Source of the DNA: Ruminococcaceae bacterium UBA1236
GTDB lineage: Bacteria > Bacillota > Clostridia > Oscillospirales > Acutalibacteraceae
Length of the DNA stretch: 13,784 bases
Assembly: GCA_002309055.1 (NCBI GenBank)
Contig: DBWO01000010.1
Span: 1,576 to 15,359 of the forward strand
Direction of reading: 5' to 3'
Shown here: positions 1-6,913 of the stretch, in pieces
Layout of the letters: each line of letters starts with the position of its first letter
How positions within the stretch are numbered: position 1 is the stretch's first letter
Translations under genes and position numbers: made by a program
Notes under the pieces: model-generated
What the model saw: only the letters and a program-made list of their open reading frames with translations
What the model was told of the DNA's origin: nothing
Databases searched by the model: none

Positions 1-1268
1 CAGAACTTGCACTCGATTGTGCCTTCCGCCGCGGTGTTGGGAGCGGGTTTCTCTTCAAGTGAGAGGTTGGTGACATCATCAACGATACCGATGGTGAAGT
101 TATGTGAAGGAGCATCCTTAGCAAGCTCTTCGTACACTGCGAATACGCTTGAGGGAGGAGTATCCTTGGAGCCGAGGCCGTAGCGGCCGCCGACAACCTT
201 TATGCCGGTTCTGCCGGTAGCGGCAAGAGCGGCAACAACGTCAAGATAAAGGGGCTCGCCGAGAGCACCGGGCTCCTTGGTCCTGTCAAGAACGGCAATC
301 TTCTTGCAGGTTGCGGGGATTGCTTCAACAAGTTTCTCAGCTGAGAACGGTCTGTAAAGGCGGACCTTGACAAGGCCGACTTTTTCGCCCTTAGCGTTGA
401 GATAATCGATAACTTCTTCCGCTACGTCGCAGATTGAACCCATGGCAACGATAACCTTGTCGGCATCGGGAGCGCCGTAGTAGTTGAAGAGCTTGTAGTT
501 TGTGCCGAGCTTTGCGTTGACTTTGTTCATGTATTCTTCAACAACAGCGGGGAGAGCGTCATAGTAGGGGTTGCAGGCCTCTCTGTGCTGGAAGAAGATG
601 TCGCCGTTTTCGTGAGAGCCGCGCATAACGGGTCTCTCGGGGTTGAGGGAGCGCTTGCGGAACGCTTCAACAGCGTCCATATCGCACATCTCTTTGAGGT
701 CTTCGTAATCCCAGGTTTCAATCTTCTGAAGCTCATGTGAGGTGCGGAAACCGTCGAAGAAGTTGATGAAGGGAACTCTGCCCTTGATTGCTGCGAGGTG
801 GGCAACTGCGCCGAGGTCCATAACTTCCTGTGGATTGGTCTCGGCGAGCATCGCGAAACCTGTCTGACGGCAGGCGTAAACGTCTGAATGGTCACCGAAA
901 ATGTTGAGCGCGTGTGAAGCTACGCAACGCGCTGAAACGTGGAATACACCGGGAAGAAGTTCGCCGGCGATTTTGTACATGTTGGGGATCATGAGGAGCA
1001 GACCCTGTGAAGCGGTGTAGGTGGTGGTGAGTGCGCCTGCCGCGAGTGAGCCGTGCACTGTGCCTGCCGCGCCTGCTTCGGACTGCATCTCGGCTACCTT
1101 AACGGTTGTGCCGAAAATGTTCTTTAAACCCTGTGCTGACCACTGGTCAACGTAATCTGCCATGGGGCTTGACGGGGTGATGGGGTAAATGCCCGCAACC
1201 TCGGTAAACGCATAGGAGACATATGCTGCTGCGTTGTTACCGTCCATGGTCTTCTTTTGTCTGGACAT
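1..1268 (-). CDS. nifJ: Pyruvate:ferredoxin (flavodoxin) oxidoreductase, N-terminal part, cut by window edge
   Basis: Oxidatively decarboxylates pyruvate to acetyl-CoA and CO2 and passes the electrons to ferredoxin; a cytoplasmic enzyme of anaerobic fermentation. The frame is open from ATG at 1268 to the window edge, about 422 residues of a family that is usually near 1,170. The N-terminus reads MSRQKKTMDGNNAAAYVSYA, followed by the family's IYPITPSSPMAD stretch (about residues 27-38), VAEMQSEAGAAG, and TTTYTASQGLLLMIPNMYKI. This covers domain I (pyrimidine-binding side) and domain II (GRYGLGSKDTPPS region), reaching the first residues of domain III (EGTIECKF). The TPP-binding and [4Fe-4S] ferredoxin-like parts lie outside the window. 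The start is fixed by AAGGAGG at 1277-1283, eight bases upstream. A promoter sits just upstream, so the gene need not depend on thrS read-through. Identification is secure; the symbol could also be por or pfo. Confidence 0.95.
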   Translation of the reverse strand, partial: MSRQKKTMDGNNAAAYVSYAFTEVAGIYPITPSSPMADYVDQWSAQGLKNIFGTTVKVAEMQSEAGAAGTVHGSLAAGALTTTYTASQGLLLMIPNMYKIAGELLPGVFHVSARCVASHALNIFGDHSDVYACRQTGFAMLAETNPQEVMDLGAVAHLAAIKGRVPFINFFDGFRTSHELQKIETWDYEDLKEMCDMDAVEAFRKRSLNPERPVMRGSHENGDIFFQHREACNPYYDALPAVVEEYMNKVNAKLGTNYKLFNYYGAPDADKVIVAMGSICDVAEEVIDYLNAKGEKVGLVKVRLYRPFSAEKLVEAIPATCKKIAVLDRTKEPGALGEPLYLDVVAALAATGRTGIKVVGGRYGLGSKDTPPSSVFAVYEELAKDAPSHNFTIGIVDDVTNLSLEEKPAPNTAAEGTIECKF

Positions 1269-1311
1269 CTGGATTTCCTCCTTAAAGTTTTCTTAAAAAT
1301 TGCCGTTAAAT

Positions 1312-1340
1312 ATTTTATCACTTTATTTAAGCTTTGTAAA
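1312..1340 (-). promoter_or_regulatory. Sigma-A promoter for the pyruvate:ferredoxin oxidoreductase gene
   Basis: On the minus strand, TTTACA (plus 1335-1340) and TAAAAT (plus 1312-1317) are separated by exactly 17 bases, in an AT-rich gap. Transcription would begin about 37 bases before the ATG at 1268, leaving a short leader with the AAGGAGG site. I saw no convincing intrinsic terminator for thrS in the 122-base gap, so some read-through from thrS is possible. Confidence 0.65.
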
Positions 1341-1390
1341 TATGCAATTTATTATAAGCGATTGCTTTTTTGAGAGCGTTTTTAGTCTCT

Positions 1391-3334
1391 TTACCAAATA
1401 ACCTTTGTTTCGATGTCATCAAGAGCGCTCTTCAGGAATTCGTCAACGCTCATCGCGCCGATGTCACCCTCGCCTCTCTTGCGCACGGAAACAACGCCGG
1501 CCTCGATATCCTTGTCGCCCATAAGGAGCATATAGGGTATCTTCTCGAGCTGTGCCTCTCTGATTTTGTAGCCGATTTTCTCGTTTCTCGCGTCAACTTC
1601 ACAGCGTATGCCGGCCTTCTCGAGCTTTGCCTTGATTTCGTAGGCGTAGTCGTGATGTCTGTCTGCTATGGGCATGAGCTTAACCTGTACGGGAGCGAGC
1701 CAGAGCGGGAAAGCACCCGCGTATTTTTCAATAAGCAGGGCGAGAGTTCTCTCGTAGCAGCCGATTGATGTGCGGTGAATGATGTAGGGATTTTTCTTGG
1801 AGCCGTCGGAATCCGTGTAAACCATGTCGAATTTCTCGGCGAGCATCTGATCTATCTGGATGGTGATGAGAGTATCCTCTTTGCCGAAAACATTCTTTAT
1901 CTGAATGTCAAGCTTCGGGCCGTAGAAAGCCGCTTCGCCTATGCCGATTTTGTATGTGAGGCCGATATCATCAAGGATTTTCTTCATCGTGCCCTGCGCC
2001 TCATCCCACTGCTCGGGAGTGCCGATGTATTTCTCTCTGTCATCGGGATCCCACTGTGAGAATCTGTAGGAAACGTCGTCCTGAAGACCGAGTGTTCTGA
2101 GCATGAAAATGCAGAGCTCAAGGCAGCGCTTGAATTCATCCTCAAGCTGGTCGGGTCTGCACATAAGGTGGCCTTCGGAAATCGTGAACTGGCGCACTCT
2201 GATAAGGCCGTGCATCTCGCCCGAAGCCTCGTTTCTGAAGAGGGTGGATGTTTCGTCATATCTCAGGGGCAGGTCTCTGTATGAGCGGGGCTCGTTGAGA
2301 TAAGCCTGATACTGGAAGGGGCAGGTCATCGGGCGCAGAGCGTAAACCTCGTCGTCACTGTCGGGGTCGCCGAAAACGAACATGCCGTCACGGTAGTGAT
2401 CCCAGTGGCCGGAAATCTTATAAAGGTCGCTCTTTGCCATAAAGGGAGTCTTGGTGAGCTGCCAGCCCCTGCGCGCTTCCTCATCCTCAACAAATCTCTG
2501 TAAAATCTGAATTATTTTAGCGCCTTTGGGAAGCAGTATGGGAAGGCCCTGGCCTATATAGTCAACAGTTGTAAACAAATGAAGCTCTCTGCCGAGTTTG
2601 TTGTGGTCCCTCTTCTTCGCCTCTTCAACGGAAGCGAGATATGCCTCCATATCGTCCTTCTTTGTGAAGGCTGTGGCGTAAACTCTCTGAAGCATCTTGT
2701 TCTTTTCGTTGCCTCTCCAGTAAGCGCCTGTGCAGGAGGTGATTTTGAATGCTTTGATTCTGCCCGTTGAGGGAATGTGAGGGCCTGCGCAGAGCTCTGT
2801 GAATTCACCCTGCTTGTAGAAGCTGATGTTTTCGCCCTTGTCGGAGTGCTCTTTGATGAGCTCAACCTTGTAGATTTCGCCGAGGTTTTCGTAATAAGCG
2901 ATTGCTTCGTCGGGAGTCATCTCAAAGCGCTCAATCGCAAGGTCTTCCTTGATGATTTTGCGCATTTCTTCCTCAATTTTTTCAATGTCTTCGGCCGTGA
3001 ATGCCTCGGGCACGTCAAAATCGTAATAAAAGCCGTTGTCAATTGCGGGGCCTATCGCGAGTTTCGCTTCGGGGAAAAGCCTTTTTACCGCCTGCGCGAG
3101 CACGTGAGATGCCGTGTGGCGATAAGTCTTTTTACCTTCCTCGTCGTCAAAGGTGAGTATCTGAAGCTCACAGTCCCCGGTTATCTGAGTCCTGAGGTCG
3201 CAGACCTCGCCGTTGATTTTGCAGACACAGGCGGCCTTGTAAAGACCTTCGCCTATGCTCTTCGCGATTTCGGCGGCGGAAATGCCCGGCTCGAATTCTT
3301 TGACCACTCCGCCTTTAAGCGTTACTTTTACCAT
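1391..3334 (-). CDS. thrS: Threonine--tRNA ligase (threonyl-tRNA synthetase)
   Basis: Charges tRNA-Thr with threonine and edits mis-attached serine; cytoplasmic. Starting at ATG 3334 the protein has 647 residues, normal for the family. Order: TGS domain (about 1-61); editing domain with H73, H77, C182 and H186 (HTASH and CAGPH motifs); class II catalytic core with zinc ligands C338 (MTCPFQ), H389 (SEGH) and H520 (IIHR); motif 2 FRNEASGEMHG (366-376); motif 3 ending in ER (528-529); C-terminal anticodon-binding domain. An ATG at 3343 lies directly against the GGAAAGG site (3344-3350); the ATG at 3334 gives a normal 9-base spacing and a start MVKVTLKGG, so I prefer it. Expression is controlled by the T-box leader upstream. 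The MTCPFQYQ version of motif MNCPGH belongs, as I recall it, to a clostridial clade of the enzyme. Confidence 0.97.
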   Translation of the reverse strand: MVKVTLKGGVVKEFEPGISAAEIAKSIGEGLYKAACVCKINGEVCDLRTQITGDCELQILTFDDEEGKKTYRHTASHVLAQAVKRLFPEAKLAIGPAIDNGFYYDFDVPEAFTAEDIEKIEEEMRKIIKEDLAIERFEMTPDEAIAYYENLGEIYKVELIKEHSDKGENISFYKQGEFTELCAGPHIPSTGRIKAFKITSCTGAYWRGNEKNKMLQRVYATAFTKKDDMEAYLASVEEAKKRDHNKLGRELHLFTTVDYIGQGLPILLPKGAKIIQILQRFVEDEEARRGWQLTKTPFMAKSDLYKISGHWDHYRDGMFVFGDPDSDDEVYALRPMTCPFQYQAYLNEPRSYRDLPLRYDETSTLFRNEASGEMHGLIRVRQFTISEGHLMCRPDQLEDEFKRCLELCIFMLRTLGLQDDVSYRFSQWDPDDREKYIGTPEQWDEAQGTMKKILDDIGLTYKIGIGEAAFYGPKLDIQIKNVFGKEDTLITIQIDQMLAEKFDMVYTDSDGSKKNPYIIHRTSIGCYERTLALLIEKYAGAFPLWLAPVQVKLMPIADRHHDYAYEIKAKLEKAGIRCEVDARNEKIGYKIREAQLEKIPYMLLMGDKDIEAGVVSVRKRGEGDIGAMSVDEFLKSALDDIETKVIW

Positions 3335-3354
3335 AGTTGTCATCCTTTCCGATT

Positions 3355-3390
3355 AAAATAAAAAATCCCATCCCGAAAAACAGGATGAGA
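3355..3390 (-). terminator. Regulated intrinsic terminator of the thrS T-box
   Basis: On the minus strand TCTCATCCTG, loop TTTTT, then CGGGATGGGA form a stem of about 10 pairs including G-U pairs, followed directly by a run of six T and then ATTTTAA. It lies between the T-box motif and the thrS ribosome binding site, which is where the leader's terminator belongs. Confidence 0.85.
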
Positions 3391-3589
3391 TATGATTCCC
3401 ACGGTTCCACCCGTATTCCGGCAAAAAGCCGGCACTTGAAAGCTTTAACGCAGCTGTACGGCACACCTTGTTTCGGAGGCACTCGGCAGTGGTACCGTTT
3501 GCGGGCCGTTAACCGCTCTTTCAGCACGGGGAGCGGCTCTCTGATAGCGGCAAAAAGCAACCGGCTTCTGCTTCATCGTTTTATCTGTT
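3355..3589 (-). ncRNA. T-box riboswitch leader of thrS (tRNA-Thr sensing)
   Basis: The leader RNA binds uncharged tRNA-Thr and then favours an antiterminator over a terminator. Visible on the minus strand: a Stem I distal hairpin CCGCTC/GAGCGG (plus 3531-3536 with 3513-3518); a specifier-like ACC triplet (plus 3491-3493) followed by A and then by the GAGT element (plus 3481-3484), matching the usual specifier-purine-GAGU order; the T-box sequence GGGTGGAACCGTGGG (plus 3398-3412); and a terminator. ACC is a threonine codon, which agrees with the gene downstream. The TGGA of the T-box would pair with a tRNA ending UCCA, as expected for tRNA-Thr of Firmicutes. Exact Stem I, II and III folding was not computed. 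Confidence 0.9.
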
Positions 3590-3595
3590 GCACAC

Positions 3596-3624
3596 ATACT
3601 ATCACTATATGTAGTTGTTGTCAA
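3596..3624 (-). promoter_or_regulatory. Sigma-A promoter for thrS
   Basis: Minus strand TTGACA (plus 3619-3624), 17-base spacer, TAGTAT (plus 3596-3601). The predicted start near 3589 begins the T-box leader. It is divergent from the rny promoter; the two -35 boxes are separated by only 31 bases. Confidence 0.85.
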
Positions 3625-3655
3625 TAAAAATTTACACAAAATAAGAATAAAAATC

Positions 3656-3684
3656 TTGACATAATATTGTTTAGAATGTATTAT
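3656..3684 (+). promoter_or_regulatory. Sigma-A promoter for rny and the genes behind it
   Basis: TTGACA (3656-3661), 17-base spacer, TATTAT (3679-3684): a near-consensus promoter. The predicted start is near 3691, giving an untranslated leader of about 120 bases before rny. It probably serves rny, ymdB, the ttcA-like gene and the GH28 gene, as no other clear promoter was seen among them. Confidence 0.85.
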
Positions 3685-3729
3685 AGGGATAATGGTGTAA
3701 TCTGTGTCAAAACGACCTTTTTTCATCAT

Positions 3730-3780
3730 TAAGTAACTCTTTACTTACAAAAAAATATATGGCGGCAGCCCTGTTGCCGC
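3730..3780 (+). promoter_or_regulatory. Two stem-loops in the rny 5' leader
   Basis: TAAGTAA (3730-3736) pairs with TTACTTA (3741-3747) across a 4-base loop, and GCGGCA (3762-3767) pairs with TGCCGC (3775-3780) across a 7-base loop. Neither is followed by a T run, so they do not look like terminators. They could stabilise the message or mark a binding site; no known riboswitch is recognised. The 467-base gap between thrS and rny is otherwise filled by the two promoters and the T-box. Confidence 0.4.
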
Positions 3781-3810
3781 GTCAGAATCCAAAGCAAAGG
3801 AGGAGAAGAT

Positions 3811-5358
3811 TTGGTTAAAATTCTGATCGGTATCGCCATCGGCATAGTCCTCGGCATCCTTGTCGGCTATTTCGTAGGCGTTGCTCATAGAAAAAGAGTT
3901 GCGGAAGCAGCCATCGGCTCAGCTGAAAAAGAAGCAAACAAAATCGTCAGCGAAGCGATGACAGCCGCAGAGGCAAAAAAGAAAGAAGCAATTCTCGAAG
4001 CCAAGGACGAAATTCACAAACAGCGCACCGAAACCGAAAAAGAGCTTCGTGAGAGACGTTCCGAAGTGCAGAGACTTGAAAGACGCCTCAACCAGAAAGA
4101 GGAAAACCTCGATAAAAAGACGGATAACCTCGAAAAGAAAGAAGAAGTGCTCGAAGGCAAAATAAAAGCCGCCGACGCAAAAATGGAGGAGCTCGAAAGG
4201 CTCAAGGCCGCCGAAATGGCAAACCTTGAAAGAATCTCGGGTTACTCGCAGGAGCAGGCAAAGGCCTTCATCCTTCAGCAGCTTGACACAAAGCTTGACC
4301 ACGAAAAAGCGGTCAAAATCCAGGAATACACACAGAGGACCAAAGAGGAGTCCGACACCCTCGCGGCGGAAATCATTGCCACGGCAATTCAGCGCTGCGC
4401 GGCGGACCACTCAGCGGAAACCACGGTTTCAACCGTTGCCCTTCCCAATGATGATATGAAGGGCAGAATCATAGGCAGAGAGGGCAGAAATGTCCGCACC
4501 TTCGAAATGATAACGGGCGTTAACCTCATCATCGACGACACACCCGAGGCAATCACCGTTTCATCATTTGATCCCGTTCGCAGAGAAGTCGCGAGACTCA
4601 CTCTCGAGAAACTCATCCAGGATGGCAGAATTCACCCCGCGAGAATCGAAGAGCTTTACGAAAAATCAAAGCGCGAGGTTGAGCAGACCATCAAGCAGAC
4701 CGGTGAAAAAGCGGTCATCAAAGCGGGTGTCAACAACGTCAATCACGAAATCGTCAAGCTTCTCGGCAAGCTCAAATACCGCACCAGCTACGGCCAGAAT
4801 GTGCTCAATCACTCCCTTGAGGTTTCCTACATAGCTGGCCTTATGGCAACCGAGCTCGGCACGGATGTTAAGAGCGCCAAGAGAGCGGGTCTTCTCCATG
4901 ATATAGGCAAGGCTCTTGACCACGAAATGGAAGGCACCCACATCGCTCTCGGCGTTGAATTTGCCAGAAGATACAAAGAAAACGATATTATTCTCAACGC
5001 CATTGAGGCGCACCACGGCACAGTCGAGCCCAAGAGCATTACCGCCATTCTTGTTCAGGCGGCGGACGCTATTTCGGCAGCAAGGCCGGGCGCAAGGCGT
5101 GAGGACCTTCAGAATTACATCAAGCGTCTGCAGGCTCTTGAAGAGGTTACAACCGGTTTTGAAGGCGTTGACAAGGCATATGCCATCCAGGCGGGCCGTG
5201 AGGTCAGAATTATCGTGAATCCCGAAAAGATAAGCGATGACAGAATGGTTATCCTCGCCAAAGAGATAGCTGAAAAGATTGAAACCACTATGGATTACCC
5301 CGGCGAAATCAAGGTAAATCTCATCAGAGAAACCAGAGCGCAGGGCGTGGCGAAATAA
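3811..5358 (+). CDS. rny: Ribonuclease Y
   Basis: Membrane-bound endoribonuclease that starts decay of many mRNAs in Firmicutes and processes polycistronic messages. The 515-residue length fits the family (about 520). Order: one N-terminal membrane helix (about 3-25), a long charged coiled coil rich in K, E and R (about 30-170), a KH RNA-binding domain with GRIIGREGRN (218-227), and an HD metal-dependent catalytic domain with H334 (NHSLEVS) and the H363-D364 pair (LLHDIGK), then EAHHG. The start codon is TTG, fixed by AAAGGAGGA at 3796-3804, six bases upstream; the first residues MVKILIGIAIG lead straight into the membrane helix. It is the first gene of a same-strand group with ymdB 58 bases downstream, an arrangement common in this phylum. 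Confidence 0.97.
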   Translation: MVKILIGIAIGIVLGILVGYFVGVAHRKRVAEAAIGSAEKEANKIVSEAMTAAEAKKKEAILEAKDEIHKQRTETEKELRERRSEVQRLERRLNQKEENLDKKTDNLEKKEEVLEGKIKAADAKMEELERLKAAEMANLERISGYSQEQAKAFILQQLDTKLDHEKAVKIQEYTQRTKEESDTLAAEIIATAIQRCAADHSAETTVSTVALPNDDMKGRIIGREGRNVRTFEMITGVNLIIDDTPEAITVSSFDPVRREVARLTLEKLIQDGRIHPARIEELYEKSKREVEQTIKQTGEKAVIKAGVNNVNHEIVKLLGKLKYRTSYGQNVLNHSLEVSYIAGLMATELGTDVKSAKRAGLLHDIGKALDHEMEGTHIALGVEFARRYKENDIILNAIEAHHGTVEPKSITAILVQAADAISAARPGARREDLQNYIKRLQALEEVTTGFEGVDKAYAIQAGREVRIIVNPEKISDDRMVILAKEIAEKIETTMDYPGEIKVNLIRETRAQGVAK

Positions 5359-5371
5359 AAATGTTTATTTC

Positions 5372-5397
5372 GGGCGGAGGCCGAGCGGCTTCCGCCC
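5372..5397 (+). terminator. Strong stem-loop between rny and ymdB, possibly a partial terminator or processing site
   Basis: GGGCGGAGGCC (5372-5382), loop GAGC, then GGCTTCCGCCC (5387-5397) make an 11-pair stem with one G-U pair. The following bases are TGTTACAT, not a proper U tract, so I expect weak or no termination. A stable hairpin here could also protect the 3' end of a processed rny message or separate expression of rny from ymdB. Confidence 0.5.
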
Positions 5398-5416
5398 TGT
5401 TACATAGGTGAAAAAG

Positions 5417-6184
5417 ATGAACATACTTGCAATAGGCGATGTTGTCTCCGATAAGGGCTGTGAGTTTTTAAGGCAAACCCTTCCCGGATTCAAAAAAGTG
5501 AAGGGCATTGATTTCACGATAGCAAACGGCGAAAACTCCGCCGTAGGCAACGGCATTAATCCCGTGAGCGCAAAATTTCTTTTTGACAGCGGGGTCGATT
5601 TCATAACAACCGGCAACCACGTTTTCCGCCGCAAGGAGGTCTATGAATTCCTTGACGAGAGGGCGGACATAATCAGGCCGGCAAACTATCACTCCGAAAA
5701 CCCCGGCAGGGGATGGGCAAAGGTTGACCTCGGCTTTACTCAGGTCGCTGTCATAAACCTCGCGGGCAGAGTTTATATGAGCGAGGCGGACAATCCCTTT
5801 GACACCGCGGACAGAATACTCGCGGAGATTGACTGCAAAACAGTACTCGTTGATTTTCACGCCGAGGCAACTGCCGAAAAAGCGGCGCTCGCTTATTATC
5901 TCGACGGCAGGGTCAGCGCGGTTTTCGGCACCCACACCCATGTGCAGACCTCGGACGCGAAAGTCCTGCCCGGCGGCACGGGTTTCATAACGGACCTCGG
6001 TATGACCGGTGTTAAAGAATCCGTTATCGGTGTCGCGCCGGAGCTTTCAATAAAACATATCCGCACAGGTATGCCCGTGCGTTTCGACGCGGCAGACGGC
6101 GCCTGTATGCTTAACGGCTGTATATTTGAAATTGATGAGAAAACGGGCAGATGCCTCGGCGCGGAGTCCGTTATAATCGAGTAG
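5417..6184 (+). CDS. ymdB: YmdB-family metallophosphoesterase (TIGR00282 type)
   Basis: Cytoplasmic dinuclear-metal phosphodiesterase; the Bacillus member hydrolyses 2',3'-cyclic nucleotides and affects biofilm and motility gene expression. From ATG 5417 the protein has 255 residues against about 264 in Bacillus. Candidate metal ligands are all present and in family order: D8 (IGDVV), E39-N40 (NGEN), N67-H68 (TGNH), H148 (VDFHAEATAEK), H173 and H175 (GTHTHVQTSD). A GTG at 5408 is in frame, but it overlaps the AGGTG ribosome binding site (5406-5410), which is well placed for ATG 5417; MNILAIGDVV also matches how the family begins. The gene sits between rny and the ttcA-like gene, with 9 bases to the latter, so the three are probably cotranscribed. 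Its physiological substrate in this organism is not shown by sequence. Confidence 0.93.
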   Translation: MNILAIGDVVSDKGCEFLRQTLPGFKKVKGIDFTIANGENSAVGNGINPVSAKFLFDSGVDFITTGNHVFRRKEVYEFLDERADIIRPANYHSENPGRGWAKVDLGFTQVAVINLAGRVYMSEADNPFDTADRILAEIDCKTVLVDFHAEATAEKAALAYYLDGRVSAVFGTHTHVQTSDAKVLPGGTGFITDLGMTGVKESVIGVAPELSIKHIRTGMPVRFDAADGACMLNGCIFEIDEKTGRCLGAESVIIE

Positions 6185-6193
6185 GTGATTTAA

Positions 6194-6904
6194 GTGCAGA
6201 AACTTCTCGGATATATGCGCTCCGCCTGTCAGCAATATAATATGATATCGGACGGCGACAGGATTGCCGTCGGTGTGAGCGCCGGCAAGGACTCGCTCGC
6301 TCTGCTTGCCGCAATGGCAAAGCTCAGAGAGTTTTATCCGGCAAAATTTGAGGTCGCGGCGATTACCGTGGATATGAGATTTGAGGACAGAGACGGCGAT
6401 TTTTCGGAAATCAGACGTCTCTGCGAAGAAATCGGCGTTGAATACTATGTAAAAAGCACCAACCTTTATAAACTCATTTTTGAGGCAAGAAATGAAAGCA
6501 ATCCGTGTTCCCTGTGCTCCAAGATGCGCAGAGGCGCGCTCAACCTCACGGCTAAAGAGGTGGGGTGCAACAAGGTTGCTCTCGGGCATCACCTTGACGA
6601 TGTTGCCGAAACTTTTATAATGAATCTCTTTAACGGCGGCACGCTTGACTGCTTTCAGCCCGTGACATACCTCGACAGGCAGGACATCACCGTAATAAGA
6701 CCTATGATTTTCGCCAGAGAGAGCGACTGCGCCAGAGTTGCCCGCAAAGAAAATCTGCCGGTCAGAAAAAGCCTGTGCCCCGCGGACGGAAACACCGAGC
6801 GCGAGGAAGTGAAACAGTTTCTCTCCTCACTCGAAAAGAAATACGGCAATGTCAGGGGCAAGATACTCGGCGCTATGCAGCGCAAAGAAATTAACGGATA
6901 TTGA
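6194..6904 (+). CDS. TtcA-like PP-loop ATPase, probable tRNA 2-thiocytidine synthase family protein
   Basis: TtcA enzymes activate tRNA cytidine 32 with ATP and replace oxygen by sulfur using a [4Fe-4S] cluster. This 236-residue protein has a PP-loop at 29-34 reading SAGKDS (usually SGGKDS), the C105-x-x-C108 pair in PCSLCSKMRRGAL, GHHLDD (131-136), and a third cysteine C195 (KSLCPADGN) placed like the third cluster ligand of TtcA. It is shorter than E. coli TtcA (about 310) because the ends are trimmed. Start is GTG 6194 with AGGTG at 6183-6187 overlapping the ymdB stop. The next gene starts 9 bases after its end. TilS is less likely because it lacks the cysteine pattern. The family is confident; the exact thiolated nucleoside is inferred. 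Confidence 0.85.
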   Translation: MQKLLGYMRSACQQYNMISDGDRIAVGVSAGKDSLALLAAMAKLREFYPAKFEVAAITVDMRFEDRDGDFSEIRRLCEEIGVEYYVKSTNLYKLIFEARNESNPCSLCSKMRRGALNLTAKEVGCNKVALGHHLDDVAETFIMNLFNGGTLDCFQPVTYLDRQDITVIRPMIFARESDCARVARKENLPVRKSLCPADGNTEREEVKQFLSSLEKKYGNVRGKILGAMQRKEINGY

Positions 6905-6913
6905 GGGAATGAT

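Noticed and set aside
1284..1390. Possible thrS terminator between thrS and the oxidoreductase gene
   Set aside because: Only 4-5 base stems (for example GAGA/TCTC) were found and none is followed by a T run in the minus direction.
2777..3361. A 194-codon open frame on the plus strand opposite thrS
   Set aside because: It is the complement of the secure thrS gene, with no ribosome site and no recognisable protein family; it overlaps the T-box leader terminator region.
3337..3627. Plus-strand and minus-strand small frames in the thrS-rny gap
   Set aside because: The region is explained by the T-box leader; the frames have no ribosome site and code across its hairpins.
3919..4410. A 163-codon minus-strand frame opposite rny
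   Set aside because: It is the reverse reading of the K/E-rich coiled coil, giving a phenylalanine- and leucine-rich string typical of such shadows.
5468..5941. A 157-codon minus-strand frame opposite ymdB
   Set aside because: Shadow of ymdB, whose metal ligands are all in the plus-strand frame.
6047..6592. A 181-codon minus-strand frame across ymdB and the ttcA-like gene
   Set aside because: Crosses two well-supported genes on the other strand and has no family features or ribosome binding site.
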